The translations under genes and the position numbers were made by a program. A stretch of 64,000 bases of DNA, taken from NCBI GenBank assembly GCA_024401275.1, contig JAKSLJ010000006.1, positions 1 to 64,000 of the forward strand, given 5' to 3'. The notes below the pieces were generated by a model. It worked only from the letters and a program-made list of their open reading frames with translations, did no database searches and was not told the DNA's origin. The stretch comes from Bacteroidaceae bacterium. Lineage in GTDB: Bacteria; Bacteroidota; Bacteroidia; Bacteroidales; Bacteroidaceae. Positions within the stretch are counted from its first letter, which is position 1; every line of letters starts with the position of its first letter. Positions 31,906 to 41,057 of the stretch are shown here, piece by piece.

Positions 31906-34900
31906 TTACTTTCTGATAAACTTCTTGCCTTTCTTTATAATGAATCCATTAGCATTGTTGTTGACGCGCTGTCCGGCGATGTTGAAGAGAATTGTGTTCT
32001 TCTCGCCATCTGCTCTTACACCATTGATAGCTGTAACATCGTCGATGATAGATGCTGGCTCTGATTCAACGCCGTTAGAATAAACGGCTGTGATGCTATA
32101 CTCGTGAAGCTTGTTGATGTCGCACTCCAAGGTATAGTTTTCTGCATCGCCAGGGATAGTGGCTACGAGCTGGTGGTCAAGATAGATGTTGTAAGAAACA
32201 GGGAGTTTCTTAACCTTCTCGTAAGTGATGTCATCAAGCATGAACCACATACCATCGTCAGCACCATCGTTGCGGTCGATAGCGAAGTACTTTGTGCCGG
32301 CAGGAAGAGTGATCTTGAATTCTTTCCAGTCATCATATTCTGCAGATGTCTTAACCTCAAAGAGATCGTCTGTGAGAGGAGTGAAGCTCTCGAGCTTGTT
32401 GTCGGTAGTTGAAGTCTGGATGTAGAAGTACTCGCTTAGCATCATCTCTGGAGAAGGAGCCTGATACCAGAATGAGATTTCCTGCTCACGGCCAGAGAGT
32501 TCTGGCGAGATGATCCAGTCGTCTTGCTCTGCGAAGTCCATATCCATGGTCTCTATGTCAAGCGATTCGATGTCATAACCGTAGAATGTAGAGAGATACT
32601 GCTTTCCTGAGTGGCCTGGGTAAATGTTTCCTTCCTCGCCGAAAACATCGTCCATGTTTGTTACGACGTAAGCGAATGTCTGGAATTCGCATGGGAGTTC
32701 ATAGTCATTCCAGAGATAGCCAGCGTAAGAGAGGTCGTTGTTTACGAGAGTCCAAGGGCCGAGAGTAGTTGTAGAGTATGGCTCGTTAGGCTCAACAATC
32801 CATGGAGTGTAGCTTTCGAAGTCTTCCGTTACTACCTTAGGAGTGTCTGTAGCCTTGTCCCATGAAAGGAGTGCCTTGCCATCCTCAAACTTCACTGCAA
32901 AGCCTTCTGGCGTGTCTTCAGCGCTCTGGCTGATTTCTACAGTCATAGCCTTGCTGTTGTCGTTGGCATCCATGTCTTCAGCAAATATCACTTCGCCCTT
33001 GAGTTCAAGAGTACCAGTGCAGAAGATAGAAGGAACGAAAGAGATGATCTCTGTAACGTTCTTCATCGGCTCGAGTTCCATAGAGCCCTTCTGCTCAGCA
33101 ACCTTCTCGCCATTGGCGTAGAGGTTGATAGTGTAATCCTCAATGGTCTGCTTACCGTAGTTTGTAACAGTTACGAGAACTTCACTCTCAGAACCGATCT
33201 TAGGCTTGTCTTCAATGGCGATTTCTGTAACGGCGAGGTTCTTGTCAAGCTGGTTGAGCACGCAGATGTTGTCGATGAAGACAGAGCCTGCCTTTGCGAA
33301 ATTAGCTTGAACGCGAACGCGAACGAAGTTGCCCTTGTTGAAGTTCTTGAGGCTGATGGCGTGAGTGACATATTCGTCAGTGAGAGGGAGAGTTGCTATA
33401 GTAATGTATCTGCCGTCTGTACCGATAGCCTGAACAGTTACTGTGTTGCCTGGTTCACCCTTTACATCAAGTGAGATTGTAGCTTCTGCAGCACCCTTGA
33501 TGTCGATTTTACCGCTCTCGATGAAACCATATTCGTCGTCTGAAACAGAGGCGAAGACGATGCTTGAGCCGTCGTCGTCAGAAGAACTGTAGCCATAGTT
33601 GAGCACAACACTTGCACTACTGATGTCGTATGTCCAGAAGTTGTTGAACTTGTGGCCCTTGAATGTCTCGAAGTAAGGGATAGGAGTAGGCGCACCAACG
33701 AACATTGGCACCCACTCTGTAGGACCGTTGCCGGCTTCATTCCATGGAATCATAGCCCAGTACTCAACAGCCTGTTCGCCAACGTTTGTCTTGTAGGTTG
33801 TTGTAATCGGACTTGTGTTGCCACTTTCTACCAACTCCTGAAGTGATACACCGCCGCTCAAGTCGTTGAAGTAAACGCTCCAGAGGTCAACTGTAGTCTC
33901 TTCTGGAATGACAACGCCGCCATGGAGACCTGTCTTTGAAATAGGGTCGAAACAGAAATCCACTGTGTTGTTTCTGTCAACTACGCGGACACCCTGAAGG
34001 GCAGAAGGCTCGTCAATACCGACATAAACCTTCATGACGTATGTGTCGCCATCGCCATCGCCTACCTTTGCCTTGATGCTGTATTCGTGAGCACCAGCGT
34101 AAGGAACTGCTTCGTCAACGAACGAGCAAGCTTCGCCTGGCTGTACTGACTCGAAAGTCTTGATGACATTTCCGTCGCGGCTTACCTCAATGTTCATGGC
34201 TGCTGTGAGGGCAGTGCCATTGATCTGTGTAGTTGGAGCCTTGAAAGATATTGTAGCAGCAAGTGCGCCAGCAGCGTCAGGAGTGATTGTGAGGTCAGTA
34301 ACCTTTCCTGGGTTAGATATCTCTGCACCTTCTGCGAGCACGATGTCATCAACATAGAGATACATGCAGTCTGGATCTGAGATGCCGTGAACACCGATGT
34401 AGTAGTCGCCCGTTACAGGAACTGTGATGTGGTCGTTTGTACATTCCACCTTTACCTCGCTCTTCACTACTTGTGGCTCAATGATCTGCATAGTCATGGC
34501 TTCCGCAGTGGCAGCAGTGCCGAGCTTCACTTCGTAACGCTCTGCGTAGCGGTCGCTATAAGCCTGTCCCTTGATAGAGAATGTGTAGAGTTTGTTGGCT
34601 TCAAGATGAATGGCTTCGGAAATCAACCAGTCATCTGCTTTGTTTACACGGTCGTAAGAACAGCGGGCGCGGTTGCCGTACCACTCCCAAGTGTGCTCAT
34701 CTCCGTTGGTGTCAATGACAGTCATGTTGTTGATGCCTTCGAGCTCATTGTTGAAGTCCTGAGAGTATATTACATTGCCAGCAGCCTTTTGGGGAGCTTT
34801 GCGACCGCGAGCTACTGCGTCAAGGTCGAGGGCACCTTTGGCACTGAGCATCTGAAGACCAGCACCCTTCTTCTGTATGGCAGAGTGACGGGCTGGAGCC

Positions 34901-34965
34901 TTCTGTGCTGAGATATGCAACGACAGCATTGCTGCTGCCATTGCCATTAATAGAGTTTTCTTCAT
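31906..34965 (-). CDS. Large surface protein with choice-of-anchor/adhesin domains and T9SS sorting tail
   Basis: 1019 residues. Signal peptide MKKTLLMAMAAAMLSLHISAQ. Two jelly-roll modules of the cleaved-adhesin / choice-of-anchor J type are visible (NNMTVIDTNGDEHTWEW with ADDWLISEAI near 90-115, and PGHSGKQYLSTFYG with DDWIISPELSG near 790-830). Fibronectin-III-like spacers (VTDLTITPDAAGALAATISF) lie between. The last residues, LFNIAGQRVNNNANGFIIKK then GKKFIRK, are a T9SS C-terminal sorting domain. It should be secreted by the T9SS encoded at 4.6-11 kb. No enzymatic site is seen. Confidence 0.85.
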   Translation of the reverse strand: MKKTLLMAMAAAMLSLHISAQKAPARHSAIQKKGAGLQMLSAKGALDLDAVARGRKAPQKAAGNVIYSQDFNNELEGINNMTVIDTNGDEHTWEWYGNRARCSYDRVNKADDWLISEAIHLEANKLYTFSIKGQAYSDRYAERYEVKLGTAATAEAMTMQIIEPQVVKSEVKVECTNDHITVPVTGDYYIGVHGISDPDCMYLYVDDIVLAEGAEISNPGKVTDLTITPDAAGALAATISFKAPTTQINGTALTAAMNIEVSRDGNVIKTFESVQPGEACSFVDEAVPYAGAHEYSIKAKVGDGDGDTYVMKVYVGIDEPSALQGVRVVDRNNTVDFCFDPISKTGLHGGVVIPEETTVDLWSVYFNDLSGGVSLQELVESGNTSPITTTYKTNVGEQAVEYWAMIPWNEAGNGPTEWVPMFVGAPTPIPYFETFKGHKFNNFWTYDISSASVVLNYGYSSSDDDGSSIVFASVSDDEYGFIESGKIDIKGAAEATISLDVKGEPGNTVTVQAIGTDGRYITIATLPLTDEYVTHAISLKNFNKGNFVRVRVQANFAKAGSVFIDNICVLNQLDKNLAVTEIAIEDKPKIGSESEVLVTVTNYGKQTIEDYTINLYANGEKVAEQKGSMELEPMKNVTEIISFVPSIFCTGTLELKGEVIFAEDMDANDNSKAMTVEISQSAEDTPEGFAVKFEDGKALLSWDKATDTPKVVTEDFESYTPWIVEPNEPYSTTTLGPWTLVNNDLSYAGYLWNDYELPCEFQTFAYVVTNMDDVFGEEGNIYPGHSGKQYLSTFYGYDIESLDIETMDMDFAEQDDWIISPELSGREQEISFWYQAPSPEMMLSEYFYIQTSTTDNKLESFTPLTDDLFEVKTSAEYDDWKEFKITLPAGTKYFAIDRNDGADDGMWFMLDDITYEKVKKLPVSYNIYLDHQLVATIPGDAENYTLECDINKLHEYSITAVYSNGVESEPASIIDDVTAINGVRADGEKNTILFNIAGQRVNNNANGFIIKKGKKFIRK

Positions 34966-34977
34966 TTGACGATTTGA

Positions 34978-37900
34978 TTATTTAACCATGAACTTTTTGC
35001 CGTTCTTGATGATGATGCCCTTAGCGCTCTTGTTTACGCGCTGACCAGCGAGGTTGAACATCAGCTTGGCATTGCTACTTTCACGATTTACGTTCTTTAT
35101 AGCTGTAGCAGATTCACCATTGAAAAGGAATGCTGACTTGGCATCACCTGGCTCAAACATCTCCTTAGGGATAGCAAGGTAAGCCTCGTGAGCCTTGTTT
35201 GTGAATGCAGAACCTTCTTCATCCACCCAGTAGAAGCCTACGCTTTCAGGTTCATTCTTCTCGTTGAGAGAGAGAGCATAGTAGTAGAACTCGTCTGCCT
35301 CGTAATAATCCTCAGCCCATACTGGAGCAGGAGTCGTGACATCTGTGTCTGTTCCTGCGAGGAAGTTTGCACCCATTTCAGCAAAGCTATCGAAGTCTGG
35401 AGCTTCTGCATATTCAAGAACGACATCACCAGAACCCTTAAGAACGATAGGCTCGCCAGCAGGAATTACACCTTCGTATTCCTCGCCACAAGCCTCTGCA
35501 AATTTAGAGTATTCTACGAGTCCTGGCATCGTCATGTCAAGAAGCTGAGTGAAGACGTATGCTTCAACGCCAGCAGGAACATTAACAGCGTGTTCAGAAT
35601 CATAGAATGTAGCGTAGCCAATAACAGGATCAACATTGACGAGAGCTCCTTCTACCGCGATTTCGAGTTCAATAGTGCCGAGGTCGAAAGGAGAATCGAA
35701 ATCTGCACTTATGCTTCCTGCATTCTCAACAGCCTTGTAGCCTTCAGCAGAAACTGATGCGGTGAAGCTGTGGCTAGCCTGGATAACGCTTACAGAGAAT
35801 TTTCCTTCAGCGTCAGTAGTCGCAGTGTAAACGATGTCTGCTCCATCGTTAGCAGTGAGCTTAACCTCTGCATTTGCGATAGGAGCCTGTGTGTCCTTGT
35901 TTACAACAGCACCAGTTACGATGCTTGCATTGTCAACAACGAGAGTGAATACAGGAGTCAGTGCAGCAGAAGAAGCCCAAGTGTAATCCATGATGTCAAC
36001 AGCAGCACCATCAATCGTAGGGTTGTCAGAACTCTTTGACCAGCTTGTTCTTACGTCCTTGATAGCCTTGAAGTAAGTCTGCTGATAGCCGTCGCCCTGG
36101 ATGTCAGCACGCATCGCGATACGGATATTATTGCCTTCGTAAATGAATGGCTCGTCAAATACGAGGTCGAAGAACTTCTCGTATGTAACAGATCCATCAT
36201 TATACTTGCCATGGTAACGCTGTACGAGAGTAGCAGAGTAAACCTGCTTGAAGTCGGCAGAGTGTGGGTCAGTAGTTATATCTTCAACGCTAGGCGCTGT
36301 TACATTGTCAACGCCATCCTCTGTGTTCATCACCCAAACCTTGACGTCAAAGTTGAAGTTCTTTGTATTTGAGCTCTGTGCAGACTCAAGCTTAAGACCA
36401 GTAATCTTTGAACCAGCTGCAAGACCGCTGAGCATATCAGATGTGAGGAGAGTCTGGCTGTAGCTGTGTGTAGAGTAGAGACGGATAGGACTTGTAGTCT
36501 CGTTTGCAGTAACCTCGCTACCCTTGATAGTGAAGTCATTAGTGGCAGATTCCTTAGAGATTGTGATGTTACCGCTCTTAGAGTGCTGGAGAACATCGTT
36601 TACATAAACCTCTACAGTAAGTTCCTTCGTGCCAGAAACATGAGGATTGAATGTGAGAGTAACATTGTCGTTGTCGAATGCATCAATTAGGAGGTCCTCT
36701 GCCTCAGCAACCTGCTTGCCATCGAGCTTGAGGATAACCTTAGCATTAGTGTCATCCATGTCCTCAGCCTCGTAGTTGGCAATGTTTGCCTTAACGGTTA
36801 CAGGAGTGTTCTCTACACCTGTTTCAGGGAATTCAGCAGAAAGGATATAAGCGCCAGCAGCTTCCTTGAGACCAATGTTCTTTGTTGTAGAGGTGCCGTT
36901 GAGTGCGAGTGTTTCTGAGTATGGGAAGATTACATAGTCTTGTGGTTCAACGGTAACCTCGTAAGTAAGCTTGTCCCTGCAGACAGGCATGCTATAGTTA
37001 CCATCTTCGTCTGTTTGAGCGAAGTACATAACATTGCCATTTGCCAATGTTACTGTAGCATTCTCTGGATATGCAACTTCATTGTTCTTTGTGATAATAT
37101 AGACCTGACCACTTACAATAGTAGGATCCTTCTCGATAGCGAGCTTGAGAATTGGGAGGTAGTAAGGAGTGCCGTAGCTATCTGCCTTGAATGCCTTTGC
37201 CTGGAGTCCTTCCAAGTCTGAGTCAACGCAACGAGTTGCTACCTGTCCACCCTTTGTCTTGTCAACAGAGATGTATGTATAAGAATATGCTGATGCCTTT
37301 TCTGTCTGTACAATCACGCGGAGTGATTTGCCTGCAACATAGTTAATAGGAGTAGGGAAGGTAATAGAGAATACTGATTCATGAGAGTATGTATCGCCAA
37401 CAGCCTTGAAAGAGTAGTTGTCATCATAAACCTTGATGAGGTTGTCTGAAGTGTACATCGTTGTCTTGTTAGTTGACTGTGGCTTGACATCATCTGTAAG
37501 CTCTACCCAAACCTTAACAGGGACGATACGTCCATCTTCTTTGTAACCTGTAAAAGAAAGTCCCGTCATCGCAGTTCCATCAGCAAGGTCGAGGTCTGCT
37601 GCTGTGTAGACGATTTCTGTCTGTGAATAGTTGTAATAAGTGTTTAGGACGTTTGTGTAGTCTGTGTCAGAAGAAGGCTTCGCACAATTACCAATCTGTA
37701 CATCGCCAGAAGGAACTTCTGGGTTTACTGTTACTGTGGTAGGAGCAACTTCCTTGACAGTTCCCATGCCTTCGAACACGATTTCTACAGGGAGATTTTC
37801 ACCAGCCTTGTGTGGAGCAATCTTTGCCATGAATGTTTCATAGCTGCCGTTGGCAATGTCCTTTGTGGCAGCAGGCTTACCTGCATAAACGCCACCCACA

Positions 37901-38100
37901 TTCACTTTGAGCGAGTACTCGTCTGCCTTGAGAGGTACACCAGTCTTGTTGTTTACTTCGAAACGTACTACCATCTCTTCGTTGACGGTGTACGATTCTG
38001 CACCCTGGATTGTGATTTCGTCAATCACAATCTGCTGCGCTGCTGCCGGGCAAATGAATGCCAGCATCAGTAGTGCAAATAGAGTTAAAGTTTTTCTCAT
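34978..38100 (-). CDS. Large surface protein with carboxypeptidase-regulatory-like domains and T9SS tail
   Basis: 1040 residues. Signal peptide MRKTLTLFALLMLAFICPAAAQ. Repeated Ig/FN3-like domains, including two carboxypeptidase-regulatory-like modules (VSGQVYIITKNNEVAYPENATVTL near 330 and VTGAVVNKDTQAPIANAEVKL near 720). A C-terminal sorting domain is present (LMFNLAGQRVNKSAKGIIIK then GKKFMVK). It starts 17 bp after the stop of the upstream cargo gene and ends 12 bp before the next start, so it is an operon member. No catalytic motif is seen; adhesion or matrix structure is an inference. Confidence 0.83.
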   Translation of the reverse strand: MRKTLTLFALLMLAFICPAAAQQIVIDEITIQGAESYTVNEEMVVRFEVNNKTGVPLKADEYSLKVNVGGVYAGKPAATKDIANGSYETFMAKIAPHKAGENLPVEIVFEGMGTVKEVAPTTVTVNPEVPSGDVQIGNCAKPSSDTDYTNVLNTYYNYSQTEIVYTAADLDLADGTAMTGLSFTGYKEDGRIVPVKVWVELTDDVKPQSTNKTTMYTSDNLIKVYDDNYSFKAVGDTYSHESVFSITFPTPINYVAGKSLRVIVQTEKASAYSYTYISVDKTKGGQVATRCVDSDLEGLQAKAFKADSYGTPYYLPILKLAIEKDPTIVSGQVYIITKNNEVAYPENATVTLANGNVMYFAQTDEDGNYSMPVCRDKLTYEVTVEPQDYVIFPYSETLALNGTSTTKNIGLKEAAGAYILSAEFPETGVENTPVTVKANIANYEAEDMDDTNAKVILKLDGKQVAEAEDLLIDAFDNDNVTLTFNPHVSGTKELTVEVYVNDVLQHSKSGNITISKESATNDFTIKGSEVTANETTSPIRLYSTHSYSQTLLTSDMLSGLAAGSKITGLKLESAQSSNTKNFNFDVKVWVMNTEDGVDNVTAPSVEDITTDPHSADFKQVYSATLVQRYHGKYNDGSVTYEKFFDLVFDEPFIYEGNNIRIAMRADIQGDGYQQTYFKAIKDVRTSWSKSSDNPTIDGAAVDIMDYTWASSAALTPVFTLVVDNASIVTGAVVNKDTQAPIANAEVKLTANDGADIVYTATTDAEGKFSVSVIQASHSFTASVSAEGYKAVENAGSISADFDSPFDLGTIELEIAVEGALVNVDPVIGYATFYDSEHAVNVPAGVEAYVFTQLLDMTMPGLVEYSKFAEACGEEYEGVIPAGEPIVLKGSGDVVLEYAEAPDFDSFAEMGANFLAGTDTDVTTPAPVWAEDYYEADEFYYYALSLNEKNEPESVGFYWVDEEGSAFTNKAHEAYLAIPKEMFEPGDAKSAFLFNGESATAIKNVNRESSNAKLMFNLAGQRVNKSAKGIIIKNGKKFMVK

Positions 38101-38117
38101 AATGTTTTAATTAAGGA

Positions 38118-41045
38118 TTATTTAATATATTTCTTTCCGTTGAGAATGATGATGTCGCCACGCTTTGTTGCTGGAATGCGCTGACCGGCAACATTGTAGG
38201 TTGAGGTTGTAATGTTTTGAGGTTTTGAGCTTTCAAGGTTCTCAATTCCGACTATTACTTCAACTGCCAAAGGCTTAGAAACAGATCCGTCTGTGTAGCG
38301 TACAGCAACAGAATATTCGTCTGTGTCGGATGGTGAGCCTACAACATACTGGCAGTCGGTAGTGCTTTCTACGAACTCACCATTGATATAGATGTCGTAA
38401 GATTCCACTTCAAGCGCCTTTGTGAACGAAATGTCATCAAGTCTGATCATGTAGGCGTTGTCTGCATCTGTGTAATGGTGGATAGCGAAGTAGCGAGCAC
38501 CAGCAGGGAGTGTGGCTGTGAATGGATGCCACTGACCATCGGCAACGCGGCGTTCTGCACCAATACGGATGAAGCTTTCTGGCTCTGTGTCTGTCATAGA
38601 ATAAAGGATCTCGAATACTTCTGGAGCCTTGATGTCATAGTTTGCTGCATAGAACGTGATCTTCTGCGACTTCTCGTTAAGCAGAGGAGATATGAGCCAG
38701 TTGTTCTGATTCTGATAGTTGTAGAAGCCGTCGTGGCAGAAGAATGCTGCCATGCACTGATTTCCGCTGCGAGAAGCAAACTCCTCGTTGGTGTCGAGAA
38801 GACCTGGGTTCAAAGCGCTGAGGTTGAAAGTGGTGAAAGCGTAAGTCTGATCCTCAAGACCAGTTTCGTAGCCCTGGAATAGCTGTTCGCTGATACCGCC
38901 ATCCTTATCAATGCAAGTCCATTCGCCAATGCTTTCTGTCAGGAATGGAGAGTAGCTTTCAAAGTCATCAACAACCTTGAGAGAAGGATTCTCTGGAGCC
39001 TGCCATGTGATGGTAAGTGTGTTATCATCCTTGCTTCCACCAAGGTTTGTCACTGTTGGAATGTCGCTTGCCTGAACCTTAACAGTCTTGGCATCTTCTG
39101 TCTGGATATCAGAAACGTCAACACTTTCCGGCATTGTAACTTCTGTCTTTATCTCATACTGCTTGCCAGCATCCTCGAAAGGAACACTAACAGTATTTGT
39201 GAAAGTGCGGCTTTCCATTGGCTTCAGTTCGTCGCTGATAGTTTCATCAATGCCTTTTCCTTCGCAAGTGGCAAGAACATGATAGCCGCTGAGCGGCTTT
39301 GTTCCAAGGTTTGTGATAGTTACTGAATGAGCAAAATCCTGACCTGCCACAACAGACTCCGGACAATTGAATCCGACGCTAATCTTATAGTCAGCAACCT
39401 CGCCGATAGTGATGTCATCAAGATAAACCAAGGTAGCCTTTTCGTCGCTGTGGTTATTATAGACAAACTCAATGACGATATAATTATCTCCTTGGAAATC
39501 AGAAAGGTCGATGAGCTCGCGAGTCCAGTCTGCAGCTGTGTAAGTGCTGTAGTCGAAGTTGCGGAGAGTGACGCATTCACCGTTTGGACGAACAGCAACG
39601 ACACTCATGTCAACCTCTGTTCCTGCCATCGTCTTGTGGCAGAACGAGAGCCAAGGGTGTGCTGAACCTTCAAGGGAAACCTTTGCGGAGTGGAGGGTTA
39701 TGGCATCATCATCGAAGAAGCCTTCGAAGAGCAGCGAACCATTGTCGCCTTCTGCTGCGCTTTTTGTCGTAATGAAACCAGCATATCCGTTCTCGAAACC
39801 GAGTCCCTTGCCGCTTACCCACCAGAAGTTCTCAATTCCCTGCTCTGCAAAATGCTCTGCGAAAGGATATGAGAGAGGCTTGCCCACGAGGAATCCCTTA
39901 GTCTCAACGCGCTCGGAAAGTCCCTGTGAGTTGCTCGCTATCATGGCGTAAGTGAGAAGCTTCTGTTCGCCTGTCTGTGTGTCCATAGGGATGTTGTAGA
40001 GAAGCTTGCCCTTGGTAACAGTTGCCAAGCGGTCGCCAACAACGCCTTCATCATCTATGGCATAGATGTAGTAGTTCATGTCTGAGCGCTTTATCAGGCC
40101 GCCATTCTGACCAAGCGACTGCTCCCAGACGAGGTCGATGCTTGTGAACTTATCCACAACATGAGGGTTGATAGGTGGGGTAGGGGCGTCGTAACCTACG
40201 AAGACCTTCTGCTGAACTGGTGCGCCATCACCGTTTGTATTATAGACAATTACGGAATAAGTGTAGAGACCTTCTGCAGGAACAGCGTCCGTGAAACTGA
40301 TAGCATCGCCTGGCTGCTGGTTCTCGAAAGTCTTTATGCTAACGCCATTGCGCAGAACGTCAACCTTTGTGATTTCTGTGAGAGGCTGTCCGTTGTTCAA
40401 TGTTGCAGGAAGAGTGAAGGCAACGGTAGTCTTCTTCAAGCCAGCGGGGTCGGCTGTCAGCGTGAAGTCTGTTACGCCAGCAGGTGCATCGGCAAGGAGT
40501 CCTGCCTCTACCTTTATATTCTTGATGTCAAGAATATACTGACCCTTGTCGCTGATGGCATGTATTCCTATATAATACACGCCCGCGCGTGATACACTAA
40601 TGTCAGCCTTGAACCCCTCAAACTCACCCTTGTTCACTACTGTTGGCTCAATGAGTCTTTCGGTCATGCCGTCAACGGTAGGTGCTGTTCCGAAGAAAAC
40701 CTCGAAACGCTCTGGATAGATGTTTGCTGCGTTGGCATCGAAGGTGAGGTAGTAGTCTCTGCCTTCCTTCATGTTTATTCCCGGGGTGATGAGCCAGTCG
40801 TCAGCGGCATTGTTTCTGTCGTAATAGTAACATGCGGCGCCGTTGACTTCTTCGTGACTAAGCCAGCTCCAACCGCCACGCAGAATGCCTTCATACATAT
40901 GGCCATCGCCGTTTGCATCGATGATGGTAAAGCCATCAAGGTCGCTCTTGTTGTCGAAGCTTACGCTCCATGTTGGTGTCACCGTCTGCGCCTGCACGGT
41001 TAGTGCAAGCAGCAGGGTGGTGAGTATGGTATATGTTCTTTTCAT
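38118..41045 (-). CDS. Large surface protein with choice-of-anchor/adhesin domains and T9SS tail
   Basis: 975 residues. Signal peptide MKRTYTILTTLLLALTVQAQ. At least three jelly-roll modules appear (DGFTIIDANGDGHMYE with ADDWLITPGINM near 36-94; ENFWWVSGKGLGFENGYAGF near 406; YQNQNNWLISPLL near 780). FN3-like spacers (PAGVTDFTLTADPAG; TVTNLGGSKDDNTLTITWQAP) lie between. The tail YNVAGQRIPATKRGDIIILN then GKKYIK is a T9SS sorting signal, though it has ILNGKKYI where its neighbours have IKNGKKF. It shares the domain plan of the protein at 31.9-35 kb, so the two are likely paralogues. Confidence 0.84.
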   Translation of the reverse strand: MKRTYTILTTLLLALTVQAQTVTPTWSVSFDNKSDLDGFTIIDANGDGHMYEGILRGGWSWLSHEEVNGAACYYYDRNNAADDWLITPGINMKEGRDYYLTFDANAANIYPERFEVFFGTAPTVDGMTERLIEPTVVNKGEFEGFKADISVSRAGVYYIGIHAISDKGQYILDIKNIKVEAGLLADAPAGVTDFTLTADPAGLKKTTVAFTLPATLNNGQPLTEITKVDVLRNGVSIKTFENQQPGDAISFTDAVPAEGLYTYSVIVYNTNGDGAPVQQKVFVGYDAPTPPINPHVVDKFTSIDLVWEQSLGQNGGLIKRSDMNYYIYAIDDEGVVGDRLATVTKGKLLYNIPMDTQTGEQKLLTYAMIASNSQGLSERVETKGFLVGKPLSYPFAEHFAEQGIENFWWVSGKGLGFENGYAGFITTKSAAEGDNGSLLFEGFFDDDAITLHSAKVSLEGSAHPWLSFCHKTMAGTEVDMSVVAVRPNGECVTLRNFDYSTYTAADWTRELIDLSDFQGDNYIVIEFVYNNHSDEKATLVYLDDITIGEVADYKISVGFNCPESVVAGQDFAHSVTITNLGTKPLSGYHVLATCEGKGIDETISDELKPMESRTFTNTVSVPFEDAGKQYEIKTEVTMPESVDVSDIQTEDAKTVKVQASDIPTVTNLGGSKDDNTLTITWQAPENPSLKVVDDFESYSPFLTESIGEWTCIDKDGGISEQLFQGYETGLEDQTYAFTTFNLSALNPGLLDTNEEFASRSGNQCMAAFFCHDGFYNYQNQNNWLISPLLNEKSQKITFYAANYDIKAPEVFEILYSMTDTEPESFIRIGAERRVADGQWHPFTATLPAGARYFAIHHYTDADNAYMIRLDDISFTKALEVESYDIYINGEFVESTTDCQYVVGSPSDTDEYSVAVRYTDGSVSKPLAVEVIVGIENLESSKPQNITTSTYNVAGQRIPATKRGDIIILNGKKYIK

Positions 41046-41057
41046 CTTGTCTTTATC